DNA of 64,000 bases, from positions 5,489,501 through 5,553,500 of the forward strand of contig NC_091144.1 of assembly GCF_041381155.1 (NCBI RefSeq), written 5' to 3'. The notes beneath the pieces were generated by a model that saw nothing but the letters and a program-made list of their open reading frames with translations, made no database searches and was not told the DNA's origin. Source of the stretch: Argopecten irradians (Eukaryota; Mollusca; Bivalvia; Pectinida; Pectinidae). Positions 21,231 through 32,050 of this stretch are shown here, piece by piece (the stretch's first letter is position 1; the number at the start of each line of letters is the position of its first letter). Made by a program: the position numbers and the translations under genes.

Positions 21231-24114
21231 TACAACAGGATATGGATATACATTTTCGCCATGCAGAACTGTCCTAGATTATATATTCGTGAAGAAAAGC
21301 TCAAAAGCGGTGAAAAACGTCAGCGTATTCTCTACAGCTGATGCAGATATTGCGTCTGACCACCTACCTATCGCTTGTGACATTATTGTAGAGAACAATA
21401 TTCATACTGAATCCGACGGTATAGACCGTGGACGGTTTCGGACAGCGTGGTACAAAGCTTCACCGGAACAACTAATAGCTTATCAACTAGACTTGCATAA
21501 TAGAACTACGCTGCTTGAAAACATGGAAATTAACTCAAATTATGAAATCGAAATGTTTACTGAAATACTCACCCTCTCCATGGTCATGGCAGCGAGAGAT
21601 ACTATTCCGGAAAAGGGGTACAAAAGTTATCAAAAGCCTTATTGGGATGAAAATGTGAAAAATGCACACGCGATCGCAAGGCATAAACGTAATACATGGA
21701 TCAACCACGGAAGGCCTAGAGGGCGATCGTACCCGTCATACGTACAATACAAAGAAGCTAAAGCTAACTTCCGGAAGCAACACGAAACCGCCTTTAACAA
21801 TTATATTGACAAATGTGACCGAGAACTTGAAGAATCGGCAGAATACGATATTCGAGAATTTTGGAAGCTGATTTCTAGAAAGAAAAACAGGAAATCGCAA
21901 GTATGCAACAAATTGACGATTGATCAGTATGTTTGTAATAAACCAAAGGCTGTCGCGAATGGTTTTGCGGAATACTTTGAGCATATATATACTGACAAGG
22001 GATTTTTTACAGATCGATATTTTAACGGTCAAATGAAAGAACACCCAATAGCTGTTCCGTCATTCTCTTTTCGTGAAATAGAAGCTGCGATTCGAAAATT
22101 GAAATTATCAAAAGCACCCGGCGTCGATGAAGTGAATAACGAACATCTTCGATATGGAGGGAGACAAACCATTCTTATGATTATGAAGTTGTTCAACGCA
22201 ATAAAGTCTCAAGGATACGTACCGAAGACATGGAGGATGGGCCTGACCATACCAATTTATAAAAGAAACAATAAGCCTCGTGACAGCCCGGATAGCTACA
22301 GGCCGGTCTCCCTACTTCCGGTCTTGTATAAACTGCTAGAAAAAGTGATATACGAGCGATTATTAACGCAGTGTGAAATGTCGAATACGCCTTTTCCGCA
22401 GCGACAACAACAAGGATTTCAACGCCGTCTGGGATGTATCACAACGTCATTTAGCGTTCAAGAAACAATTCTCGCTAATCTGGAACAAAACAGTAAAACG
22501 TACGCGGCATTTCTAGACACGAAAAAGGCATTTGATTCAGTGTGGCATGGGGCTCTAATGTACAAGCTAAAGCGTATGGGCATAACGGGATCTCTATTTA
22601 ACGTTATCAATTCCGCTTATACAGATATCAAAAGTTGTGTATGTGTAAATCAAGTGCGCTCATATTGGTACAACGTGCGCTCGGGAGTCCGGCAAGGTGG
22701 GGTACTCTCCGGATTTTTGTACCTAACCTTTATCAATGACCTATTACAACAACTAGAAGAACTGAAATGTGGTGCTATGATCTACGATATCAATTGTGGC
22801 AATCCAACCCTTGCTGATGACATGACACTCATTGCAACAAGCCCAAAGGCTCTCCAAGATATGTTAAATGTGGCATCAGATTACGCTCAACGCTGGAGAT
22901 ATCAGTATAATTATAGTAAATGCTCAGTTGTTGTCTTCAATCAGAAACGAGATAAACCACATCAGATACAATGGTGGATGGGTGACGAGCTGATACCGAC
23001 ACGGGATGTTCAGGAGCATCTGGGAATTCCGCTTGACTCGAAACTGCGATCTACAACTAAAATCGAAAAGTCCTGTAGGAAAGGGAGAAATGCGCTGAAC
23101 GCCTTTTCCGGAATAGGTAATGATCTCACAACGATTAATCCATCTACAGTGACAAAATTATACAAATCAGTAGTTTTACCTAGCGCCTTATATGGTTGCG
23201 AACTTTGGAATAACATGTTAAATATGGATTACGTACAAATAGCCCAATTTCAACATTATGTAGCCAAACGGATACTTGGTCTTAAAAAGCAAACCCGTTC
23301 AGACATGGTAGAAAGTCTCATCGGAACACATCGAATGTCGGCCGAAATTGATAAAAGAAAACTAATGTTTGTTGGTGTGCTAGTTTCACTTCCGCCAACG
23401 TCACAGGCAAAGCAAATATTCATTCGACGCGTTCAGTACAGCATTAGTGATGTCGATCAGCGTTTTAGGCACAGCGGATTTATACCGGATGTGATAACAT
23501 TATTTGGTAAATACAATCTGTTAGAATTTCTTTCTACGTACATAAACTATGGATATTTCCCGAACAAAACAAAGTGGAACTCCATTGTTAAAGACATTGT
23601 CTCAACCTATGAGAACACAGAACTTCAACTTCGATTAAGCAGGGATAAAGACTTTGTAAGGTTTAAATACGTACACAACACATACAAAAAACATTATGTT
23701 CTGCTAAATACAATCAGAACAGCCGAACACTTGAATTTCGTGAGACATGTTATGAAAATACTGGTGTGTGTTCCATATACAGATGTGATAAGAGTGTGTG
23801 TATCGTGTGGCGAATTATATCGGGATGCTGTGCTGCATCTAGTGACGCAATGTTGGGCCACTCAGCTATTCAGAGATGCCTACTTTGGTGTTTTGCAGGA
23901 CACTTGTTACGAACTCGCTGCATGCCTCTCAGGCTTGAATGAAGAACAGATGTTGCATATATTGCTGGGTGGGACGCCTCGGATTTATGGGCGCCTGGGT
24001 ATTCCAGAGGAACGAATACATGAACTCCTGGTGCTGGGAATGCGCTTTCTGTGCCATTGTATCCCACTGAAAACTGACTTTGATATTTTATATCACCGCA
24101 ATATGCCTATCTAA
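21208..24114 (+). CDS. LINE endonuclease C-terminus, reverse transcriptase and C-terminal Cys/His domain (968 codons)
   Basis: An uninterrupted frame. The ATG at 21208 belongs to antisense of the neighbouring LINE; the element itself enters at about 21235 with GYGYTFSPCRTVLDYIFVKK and IASDHLPIACDI, the last strands of the APE endonuclease including its catalytic SDH. RT motifs follow in order: KLSKAPGVDEVNNEHLRYGG, DSYRPVSLLPVLYKLLEK, QQGFQRRLGC, motif A AAFLDTKKAFDSVWHGAL (about residue 437), motif B SGVRQGGVLSGFLY (about 493), motif C LADDMTLIA (about 536), then EHLGIPLDSKL. The C-terminal part has CVSCGELYRDAVLHLVTQC (about 864-883), a CCHC-like cluster common at LINE ends. All catalytic RT aspartates are present. 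Because the endonuclease is truncated it cannot retrotranspose as it stands. The clade is not assigned. Confidence 0.9.
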   Translation: MTQITSLYTTGYGYTFSPCRTVLDYIFVKKSSKAVKNVSVFSTADADIASDHLPIACDIIVENNIHTESDGIDRGRFRTAWYKASPEQLIAYQLDLHNRTTLLENMEINSNYEIEMFTEILTLSMVMAARDTIPEKGYKSYQKPYWDENVKNAHAIARHKRNTWINHGRPRGRSYPSYVQYKEAKANFRKQHETAFNNYIDKCDRELEESAEYDIREFWKLISRKKNRKSQVCNKLTIDQYVCNKPKAVANGFAEYFEHIYTDKGFFTDRYFNGQMKEHPIAVPSFSFREIEAAIRKLKLSKAPGVDEVNNEHLRYGGRQTILMIMKLFNAIKSQGYVPKTWRMGLTIPIYKRNNKPRDSPDSYRPVSLLPVLYKLLEKVIYERLLTQCEMSNTPFPQRQQQGFQRRLGCITTSFSVQETILANLEQNSKTYAAFLDTKKAFDSVWHGALMYKLKRMGITGSLFNVINSAYTDIKSCVCVNQVRSYWYNVRSGVRQGGVLSGFLYLTFINDLLQQLEELKCGAMIYDINCGNPTLADDMTLIATSPKALQDMLNVASDYAQRWRYQYNYSKCSVVVFNQKRDKPHQIQWWMGDELIPTRDVQEHLGIPLDSKLRSTTKIEKSCRKGRNALNAFSGIGNDLTTINPSTVTKLYKSVVLPSALYGCELWNNMLNMDYVQIAQFQHYVAKRILGLKKQTRSDMVESLIGTHRMSAEIDKRKLMFVGVLVSLPPTSQAKQIFIRRVQYSISDVDQRFRHSGFIPDVITLFGKYNLLEFLSTYINYGYFPNKTKWNSIVKDIVSTYENTELQLRLSRDKDFVRFKYVHNTYKKHYVLLNTIRTAEHLNFVRHVMKILVCVPYTDVIRVCVSCGELYRDAVLHLVTQCWATQLFRDAYFGVLQDTCYELAACLSGLNEEQMLHILLGGTPRIYGRLGIPEERIHELLVLGMRFLCHCIPLKTDFDILYHRNMPI

Positions 24115-24570
24115 ATAGTGTTACTCATGACTAGGGAGTTTAATAATTAATATTTAGAAGGTTATATTACTATATAATGATTTGATCTATTTATGGTCTA
24201 TACAATAATGTACTTTAACTAATGTCATATTCAATATCTTGAATGATTCGAGTTATATATTAGCTATACTGTCTTTCTATTGATGATTATGTAAAATTAT
24301 TCTTGTGTTATGAATCAACAACATGATTGAGTCTCTATGCTATTGTAGTCAACTTGATACCATACATCAAGAAAGTATATATGTATATTACTAGTAATTT
24401 ATAATATCATCTTGATAAAACCTGATATTTAATACCAGAATCATCATAATATAAATATACAATTGAACATGTATTAATTACTATAGTTTCAAATGCATAT
24501 ATTTACCTTGTATTTAATCTTTGTATCTCAGTTTTGAGGAATAAAAGAAATGATGATGATGATGATACCA
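21235..24570 (+). mobile_element. 5'-truncated LINE with long intact RT frame
   Basis: Starts inside the endonuclease domain at about 21235, directly against the opposite-facing LINE, and ends after a 3' UTR in GGAATAAAAGAAATGATGA followed by (GAT)n near 24552-24570. A simple-repeat tail of this kind is usual for several LINE clades. Fragments with related C-terminal sequence occur at 25030-25575 (+) and 26445-27030 (-), so this family has inserted repeatedly here. Confidence 0.85.
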
Positions 24571-25029
24571 TTTGTATTATTTAGACAAGACATTGGTCAT
24601 TCATCCCATTTCACATTTTGCATTGTTATTAATAATTGTAATGTGATGTATTCAGGTACAGTATATGGACATCTGTAATGTGTCCATCTACGTTTGTAAA
24701 CAACCATGAAGCATAAAAATAAGAATTTTATAGTGTAATTATTCTATGTTGTAACTAATGTTCATAAGGCGTTTATACACGTGTGTCTGTCCGTCGGGAT
24801 GACGTTCGTAGCATGTCAAAATTTCCCAGTTACGGCAACTGCAGTGTGATAAGCTACAAGCCTGTATGACTTACTCCCCTTTGTACGCATGAAAGGTTTA
24901 TAAATTCAGTATGTCCCGTCCCCCGATTTAGACATTTGGACAGATATCACTACATATATAGACCATATATGATATCTGTTGGCTTGTTAATGTTACCTTT
25001 GCCTGTAATATATTTATCTTGTTGACAAT
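24571..25029. other. Gene-free stretch
   Basis: AT-rich spacer between two LINE relics. Nothing supported. Confidence 0.35.
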
Positions 25030-25575
25030 CCGGTGCATTTTTTCGCACAGAAACATTTTAACTCTCTATCAGATCTATCATGTGCGCGCATTGTTTCAAA
25101 AATGGTGACCTATCCACCTCAAAATGTGGAAAAGGACGAACGGACATCATTAGACATTATCTGACACAGTGCCGTGTCACTCATTCCTTAAGAGACAAAT
25201 TTATGACTGAAGTCCTCGACAAATGTGGTATCGAATGTTTTATACTACCAGACAGTCAGTCAGATGAAGGCTTTGTACGGATTCTATTCGGGCAACGTAA
25301 TGGATCATCTAAAAGACATAGAGGAACCATTTCACAAAATGGCCACACACTATTTATCCTCTACTAGTGACAGACAATAAGAAAGAACGGATTAACGTTT
25401 CGCTACGTGAACGCGTAGATTTACACCTGGCTCTCCCTTCTTCTATTTGAAATTCACGAACTTTTATAGCTGGAACAGTTTTTTTTTCTTTTTGTAATTT
25501 TTTGTATTTCTTTTGAGTTTATTATTTGCATCTCTATCAGAGGAATTGAAGATTGAATGAACGAATGAATGTATT
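25030..25575 (+). pseudogene. LINE 3' fragment (C-terminal Cys/His domain and tail)
   Basis: The open stretch 25080-25367 begins CAHCFKNGDLSTSKCGKG and continues IIRHYLTQCRVTHSLRDKF and EGFVRILFGQRNG. This has the same order of features as the C terminus of the 968-codon LINE frame at 21208-24114 (CVSCG..., LHLVTQC..., LRD/FRD, LHILLGG). It ends in a (GAAT)n-like tail at about 25548-25572. RT is absent, so it is a severely 5'-truncated copy of a related family. Confidence 0.7.
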
Positions 25576-26444
25576 TAAAGGTTGTCAAGGTTGTGGCCCT
25601 GGGGTCGGTCTTCTAAAAATCTATTTACAGTATATAATATAATGTAATATAATTGGTGTGGATGAAGAATTCTAAACGATTTAGAAAGGTGGGTGATATA
25701 ATACCACAGCTTGTCTATCTTTGTGGTTATATTAATTCTGATAATAGGTATTACATGTATATATCTTTCAAACAATTTCTTGACTTCATGATTACTTGTT
25801 CTAAATTAACACATCAAAATCCTGTCATTATCGATTAATATGGTGGTGGTTTTTTTCCTCGAAATTACACTGATTTGGTTTATTATATAACAGATTGTAA
25901 TGGTGGATATCAATGTCGTTATTCCATTTTGTGAAAATTGATCACACTTTTTACTCATTTTAGATTCAAATTATTATTGAACTGGGAGTTCTATACATGT
26001 ATATACACTGTACGTCATACCACATCCGTTTAAAACATTTTGTATAAACGATAAGTACGGAACTACTCTATTTCATTTACAAAACCGTGGCATAACATGT
26101 ATACATTACACCATTCATTTTACTTTCTTCTGATGTAATCATATTTGACCAATAATCAATTATCTTTATTTAAAGTTCAATTATAAATGGTCCAATACCC
26201 AGTTCACCATAACTTGATGTACTCTAAATTGATTTTGTATTTTTAAAATCCCATATCTCACAACTACGGCGGCCCTAAAACAAAACTTGTTTCACTATAT
26301 TCCAAATAGCTCAAAAATACACGAAGTACCATTTCAAAAGACACTCAAACCTTTTAATATTGTATTGTGTCAAAAAATGTTCATGTGAAAGATTATCTTT
26401 ATACGTACATGTACATAGATCGGGTCCATATGTCGCGAGAACGT
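25576..26444. other. Gene-free stretch
   Basis: AT-rich. The minus strand below 26445 may carry further decayed LINE C-terminal codons, but I cannot align them with confidence. Confidence 0.3.
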
Positions 26445-27030
26445 TTATAAAAAAATCAATTCTTCTGCTTTTGTAAAATTGCACTTATATATAGATGTGA
26501 AATGGAGAATGGGATCGATATACAGTTCCTCGGAGTCGCAGTTTTTACATACTTCCTTATTCCATGTTGGAGTTGAAGTTACCATTTTGGTTACATATCG
26601 TGTTGTAGCCGTGCAGGGTATTTTCCACAGTATATGCGATGAATTGTACATACAATATATATATATTGGAAGCGAAGAAAATCTCCGTCCGCAAGCATTC
26701 GGTTCCTCAGTAACATATTTTCATAGTAATATATCGACGAATTTACCATTCTTTTTCACACAATTTTGAAGGGAAGTTGTGCTGTCTTGACATATTTAAT
26801 CCAATGTTTTTGAAGATTACAATTCTTTTAAAATCTTAATAATATCTGGTATAAATTCAGTTGTACAGAATTATCAAGATACTGGTATAAACGTGACAAA
26901 GCTATCTGCTTTATTACAGTTTTTGGCGGCAAGGCAATAAGCGTATCAAGAAAAAAAGAGTTTCTTTTTGTCTATCTCCGCACCCATTCGTAGTATTCCG
27001 AGCATCGGCTCTGCAATGTCTGGAAAAAAA
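26445..27030 (-). pseudogene. Decayed LINE C-terminal fragment, same family as 21235-24570
   Basis: Minus-strand blocks in shifting frames match the C-terminal half of the 968-codon LINE protein in order. PMLGILRMGAEIDKKKL (about 27000) corresponds to SLIGTHRMSAEIDKRKL. LIALPPKTV corresponds to LVSLPPTSQ, and EFIPDIIKIL to GFIPDVITLF. RNRMLADGDFLRFQYIY corresponds to LRLSRDKDFVRFKYVH. VCKNCDSEELYIDPILHF (about 26540) corresponds to VCVSCGELYRDAVLHL, with the Cys residues kept. Several frameshifts and stops break it. Confidence 0.75.
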
Positions 27031-28172
27031 TCTATATCATTGAGATACAAGCTCAGTTATTATAAACATATATACAGATGTGATGATATACAATAGCTTT
27101 ATGCATCAATGAATTCCATGAGAGACGTTTACAATGTACGTTTTAGGTACATGTATCGTCTTGCTAAGACTTCGAAAGAGTCCCGTATTTGGAAATGGAT
27201 CAAAACGAAAAGGCAAAACTCATACAATTCAACTAAAATTTTATGTATGTCTCGCATGTGTTCAATGACACAGTAAATTATACATACATTGTGTACTTCA
27301 AATTGTTCCAGCTGTAATTTCTTAATTTTTCATAAAATCTTTCCGGCATTATTAAAAAGTATTTATATATATATATATTTTATGCATCTTCTAATTGCGT
27401 TACGACTTTCATTATATCGTGTGAATTTAAGCACATTTAATTCCATTTCTTATTACCAGTATATACATATTTGTTTGTCATTTAATTCTGCAAAGAAAGG
27501 TTTATTTTACATACCAGGTTTTGATATCATTGATACATGATTTAGCCGGAGAAACATTTTTCTATCTATTTTTACTGATGAAAAACATTCAGCTTTCATA
27601 CTTTAGTATAATACAAATGCACTTGACTTGGTCACATTTGTTCAAGTTCATAATCATAAACGGGTCAGAAGGGAAAATTAGACTCAACATGTCCATATGT
27701 CTAATCAAAATAACAGATACCAAGAATCAACATCCGAATCCTTCCGATTTCCTAGTGTCGTGCTGCGTTGTAATATCTTGTGCTGACTAAAACGTGTGGT
27801 CAACCCTGGCTCTTGAGGAGGGGGCTAGTTACCAGATTACGTAAGAAAAGAGTGATAAGCACGTGTCAAAATATCCACAGTTGAGTAAGCGACCGACAAT
27901 ATAGGTCTTGGTTTACAGCATCCACGATACTCCAGGAATTACTATCACTGATCACGTTACAACGTTACAATGATGAACGTATATAGCATTTGTTAAAGGA
28001 TTTTTGTAATCAAACTTTAATTTTATCATAAGTCATGATATTGCTTTAGATAAATGAAAAATCAAGTCCCATCCAACGAATTCCCTAGCTTTTAGCGCTA
28101 TCGGTTGGTTGTGGTCATGATTTACGGGTAGTGTCGACTACGGTCGAGAGATAATGAGCTAGGCTTAAGGTG
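27031..28172. other. Gene-free stretch
   Basis: AT-rich, with a short (TA)n near 27365. No exon supported. The part next to 27030 could hold more of the decayed LINE. Confidence 0.3.
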
Positions 28173-28430
28173 TTCAAGTTCAAGTTCAAATATTTTATTT
28201 AAGTCTCACCATCAATTTAAAACATTACATAATAATTACAACAAAGTTTCTTAAAATTAAAGAGGCCATTCTATACAGACTTATGAGAGACTGTAAAATA
28301 TATATGCATGTATATACCACAGGGATCTGAGAATTAGTTACAGATTATATAATCATGGACCCATCAGAGTGCCCTAAGACCATTTTCAAACGTTTTAGAG
28401 GTCTAGATTAAAAAAACCCGATAAAAATCA
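28173..28430 (-). mobile_element. LINE-like 3' end, minus orientation
   Basis: On the minus strand it ends AATAAAATATTTGAACTTGA with a tandem (GAACTT)n tail (28173-28191 on +), typical of a LINE 3' terminus. The preceding 200 bp are partly shared with the plus strand near 35470-35640, including the blocks CGGGTTTTTTT and GTAACTAATTCTCAGA. Confidence 0.6.
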
Positions 28431-28816
28431 TACTCTACATGGTACTATATACCAGAAGGGTGGAAAGCCTTAGACTCCAAATTTCTAACCTGCCTACCTT
28501 TAGCGGCTATAAAAACACATTTCTAGTACATCGTCATAAAAACGGATACTATCGTTGGAAAGAGCGATAATTTTCCTTTCAAAATCATCCTATACATATA
28601 TACAAAGTGCAGTCATTAAGACGATATAAGCCCCATTATGATAAATATCTTGAAGCCATCTAATTAAAAATTCATGCTGGTTTCGTGGCCGATATAATAT
28701 GCATGAGCGAGGCTTCGGCTGCTATCTCATTGGCCGGCTAAAATAAGTCCATAGATGTATATGTTTGAATAGTAACGACGAAATCCATATAGGGATTTTT
28801 AAAATTATTTTTCTTA
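28431..28816. other. Gene-free stretch
   Basis: No exon seen. The segment ends with CTCATTGGCCGGCTAAAATA shortly before a strong hairpin. Confidence 0.3.
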
Positions 28817-28920
28817 TTTTCATAGCGGCTATGAATAGCAGAAGCTATCTACATATTTCGTGGAACGCGCTTCTCGGAAGATATGTAGATAGCTTCTGCT
28901 ATTCATAGCCGCTATGAAAA
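28817..28920. repeat. Perfect 40-bp inverted repeat with 24-bp loop
   Basis: The arms 28817-28856 and 28881-28920 are exact reverse complements by eye (core TAGCAGAAGCTATCTACATA). The loop is 28857-28880. Each arm itself contains the near-palindrome CATAGCGGCTATG. No tandem or coding context explains it. Confidence 0.9.
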
Positions 28921-29534
28921 TTAGATAAATATATTCAATCCATATATTTACATTAGAATAATTTATGAAAATAAAAATAATTGAAAGGTTATTATATTAT
29001 ATTTAAAATTATGACACCCTTATACGACGAGAAACGAGATTAATGGAACAGCTGGATGACAAAGTCGTTCCACAACGTCGCGTTTTCAAGCTTCCGCCTT
29101 CCGGTCGACCTTTTTTTGCAAATGACAAACGAATAACAAGAAATATAGTTAAAAATTAAATTTGATTGACTAATAACAGTAAACTTTAGTTGAATCTACA
29201 TCAAGAAACAACACATTAAAGATTATACATTAAAATATTGAAGGGGACTATTTTTTATTGATATGAAACTGGCGTGATGTTTGAAATCAGCTGATCGATA
29301 CACAAGAATCGTTGTATTCAGTGTTTTCATAGGCAAATGTTTGTTTTCGTCAGTTGGTTGATTCATATGGTGACGAAACATTGAGAACTTAAGGATTTGT
29401 GCAGTCAAAAATGATAATTTCAGTTTATGCTGGAAATGGCTTTATTAGCAAGTGTAAAAACCTTGCGCGACCGGAATAACCTGTAAGCCGTCGATATCGA
29501 GGTCAAGCCCTTAACCGGAAGTGACGTTATAATA
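28921..29534. other. Gene-free stretch
   Basis: AT-rich. A (T)7 flanked GC-balanced patch lies near 29080-29115. Nothing else supported. Confidence 0.3.
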
Positions 29535-32050
29535 GGAGATTTCAGAAAAGATGGCGATGACGTGTCACGTCACACAAAGGTACATCCGACCTGCTCAAAG
29601 GTACAACTCCGTACACGGCCGCTTTCGAAGTCTTACTTGGTAAAAAACCTTAAGATGTGTGATTATGACCCGTAGATTACCCCAAGCGCATGGCAGCCAT
29701 TATGTAGGCCTACGGTACTGCCGAGATCCCGAATTTCGTCCTTTTTAGAGTCCCAAATAACGTATTCTGGATTACTTTTTACAAATGAGTCAGTTTATAG
29801 TTACTTTTTATCATATTTTCAAATAACATTTGAGTATTTTAGGATTCTCGAAGCCGTGCCGTGTGTCCTGGTCGGCATTTACAGCACTACGACTTGTATT
29901 CATAAATCTAAATGTAGTCTATCTACACTGTAACATCTCTGCTAACATGTATCCAAATTATTTAAAAGTAATATCACTTCAATTTGAGACTTCTCATAGC
30001 AGCCCATGGAACAAAAACGAATGAAAATTAAAAAATAAAATCCACAGCATGAAAAGCAAGGACGTATATGAGAAGGATAAGTCATATTGGGTTTTGGGGA
30101 AATATAAGGCACGAGCTTTTGTGTTTGGGCACTGACCGTGACGTTGGGCGACGACTGATTTTCTTCTGATATCCGCCGGCGCAGCCTTTGATGTAGCTTG
30201 CGGGTGCGAGGGTTACCGTTTTACTTTCTGAAGCGGGCCGTCATTTCATAACTTAAGAATATCCTCTAAATATTCCGTTCTTAAAGCAAGTAATAAACGT
30301 TGTGAAATTTAATAAACTTTTCATTGGTGTTTCGTTTTACTCGATAAGATAAGTATTTGTTGAGAAAATGTTTTTTGTTCCCGGTTCATAGACGTCTCGC
30401 GTGGTGTTTAGTAATGTAAAGAGACAGTCACGAATCCTTCTCACTTATAAATCCCTGATGAAAACTGACGATTTCACCATTTTATTTAGATATCGGCAGC
30501 CATACGTGTACGTATAAATGTAGATTTTCATGCACGTGTAATGCAAGGTTTACACTATGTTCCCGGCGACCACGACAGCCCAGTTTGCCCGAAACGTGGT
30601 GCACCGTGGAATTTTGGCTATTTTTGTCTCTGTATTCATGTTGAGTTAGGTCTTCAGAAGTTTTGCCACGGTCTTTTACGGATTACGTGGTGGATCGTGG
30701 ATATAGAGGAAAGGGCTGTACACTACGATACGAATACGGCTTTAGCACGGTCTATCAAGGATACCACTACGTTCTCTCTAGGCCTGTGACGACCGGAGGT
30801 CTGCTACGTTTTACACGTTTTGATTAAACTCAAATAGTTAATACGTTTTAAATATGTACGAGGCCGGGCAATGATACTCCATCATATATTGCTTGCAACG
30901 TAAGACTGTAATAGGACGCAACACGCCGTATCACATCGGGCTTTCAACCGCTACAAGCCGTGATGTGCCTTGATAGAACGCATGGAAACGTCTATCATCC
31001 ACCTTGGCTTGCCGTGAAAACCCTGAAAAACCTGGTCAAATCGGTACAAAATGTGCAGCCAAACTGCATCAACCGTGATAAAACGTGGGAAAAAAACCGC
31101 AAAAGAACGTCACAAAACTTAAATCACCGTGAGATTCCAGGGAACGTGCTTGCTGCAAGTTCCACCACGGACCGTCTGGAAGTTTTGTTACGGCCTTGTA
31201 CGCACTGGTACGTTTTGCTACGTCAATCCCGTTTAATTACGTCCTGTGGCTTTTACCATCTATACCGTGACTGGCAAACTTTTTGACAGTTTTTAAAAAA
31301 ATCTGGCACGGCACCCACTGTAATCACGGCCGCTTTGTCTATCACGTTCTTCTGCGTTGTCTCATGTTGTCTCGCGATCACCACGTTTTGTCCTCATAGT
31401 GTAAACCTAGTATAACACAGTGGTTTATATCAACTTATTGAGATATGTGTTGGTAATTACGTATTAATATTATTAATTTCCCCAACTATGGGCTGTGGAC
31501 TGAGGTGATCTACTAGCGAAGCCATGCACGAGCGGCCGTTCTTTGACCAGGTGGTTCAAATTTCGTTATATTAAATAGTATAGTGAACAGCTTTTCCATG
31601 TATAGCAGAGACATGATACAATAAAAATATTTATCTATTCATAACCTTTTCACAACATGGATTTCTACGTGTGAACAAAAAACAAAAACGGGTACGTGTG
31701 ATGGCACAGCACCGCTTCGCAAGCTGGCTTCAATACAAAATCTACACAAACACATGAAATATATTTAGCAATAAACAATTATAAATATGAAAATATAAAT
31801 TCTGTAACCCATGAAACAGTAAGAAACCATTTGGAAATCAGAATTTGCAAGTATGAAAGACTAAGTGTATACATTTGTCAAAGTATCGATTGTATAGCAG
31901 GGTTGTACATGTACGTATATGCAAGGATTATCTCACTTATAAATCCTTGGTATATGTTATTGTTTATATTAGTCGTCATACTGTGTTTGTACCTTTGATG
32001 ACCCGGATGTAAACTTTCTGTGACGTCACGCCATCTTTTCTGAAATCTCC
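29535..32050. mobile_element. 2.5-kb inverted-repeat element without transposase
   Basis: The 22 outermost bases are perfect inverted repeats (29535-29556, GGAGATTTCAGAAAAGATGG..., and 32029-32050). Weaker pairing extends to about 70 bp per side, including a shared TGACGTCAC and CAAAGGTAC(A)A. The interior has no long frame and contains a second inverted-repeat element (30546-31408). No clear target-site duplication was seen. Confidence 0.7.
30546..31408. mobile_element. Nested 0.86-kb inverted-repeat element rich in CCGTG/CACGG
   Basis: Ends AGGTTTACACTATG (30546-30559) and its reverse complement (31395-31408). The interior is more GC-rich than its surroundings and is dense in CCGTG, CGTGG and CACGG words in both orientations. 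Short open frames at 30541-30789 and 30960-31286 are by-products of this composition. Confidence 0.6.

Larger units (their letters stand above)
13260..21235 (-). mobile_element. 5'-truncated LINE with poly(A) tail, split by an LTR element
   Basis: On the minus strand it runs from an endonuclease fragment near 21230 to a 3' poly(A) tail, seen on the + strand as 16 T at 13260-13275. AATAAA lies about 15-20 nt before the tail. The (CT)n tract at 13437-13511 lies in its 3' UTR. The coding region is interrupted once by the LTR element at 15093-19463. Without that insert the LINE is about 3.6 kb. The 5' end lies inside the endonuclease domain and abuts another LINE of opposite orientation. Confidence 0.85.

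Noticed and set aside
21736-22044. 102-codon minus-strand frame, and similar ones inside 21.2-24.1 kb
   Set aside because: Shadows of the intact plus-strand LINE frame.
26479-26769. 96-codon frame on +
   Set aside because: Antisense of a decayed LINE that reads on the minus strand.
30541-31286. Two frames of 82 and 108 codons
   Set aside because: They lie in the CCGTG-rich core of an inverted-repeat element and have no independent support.
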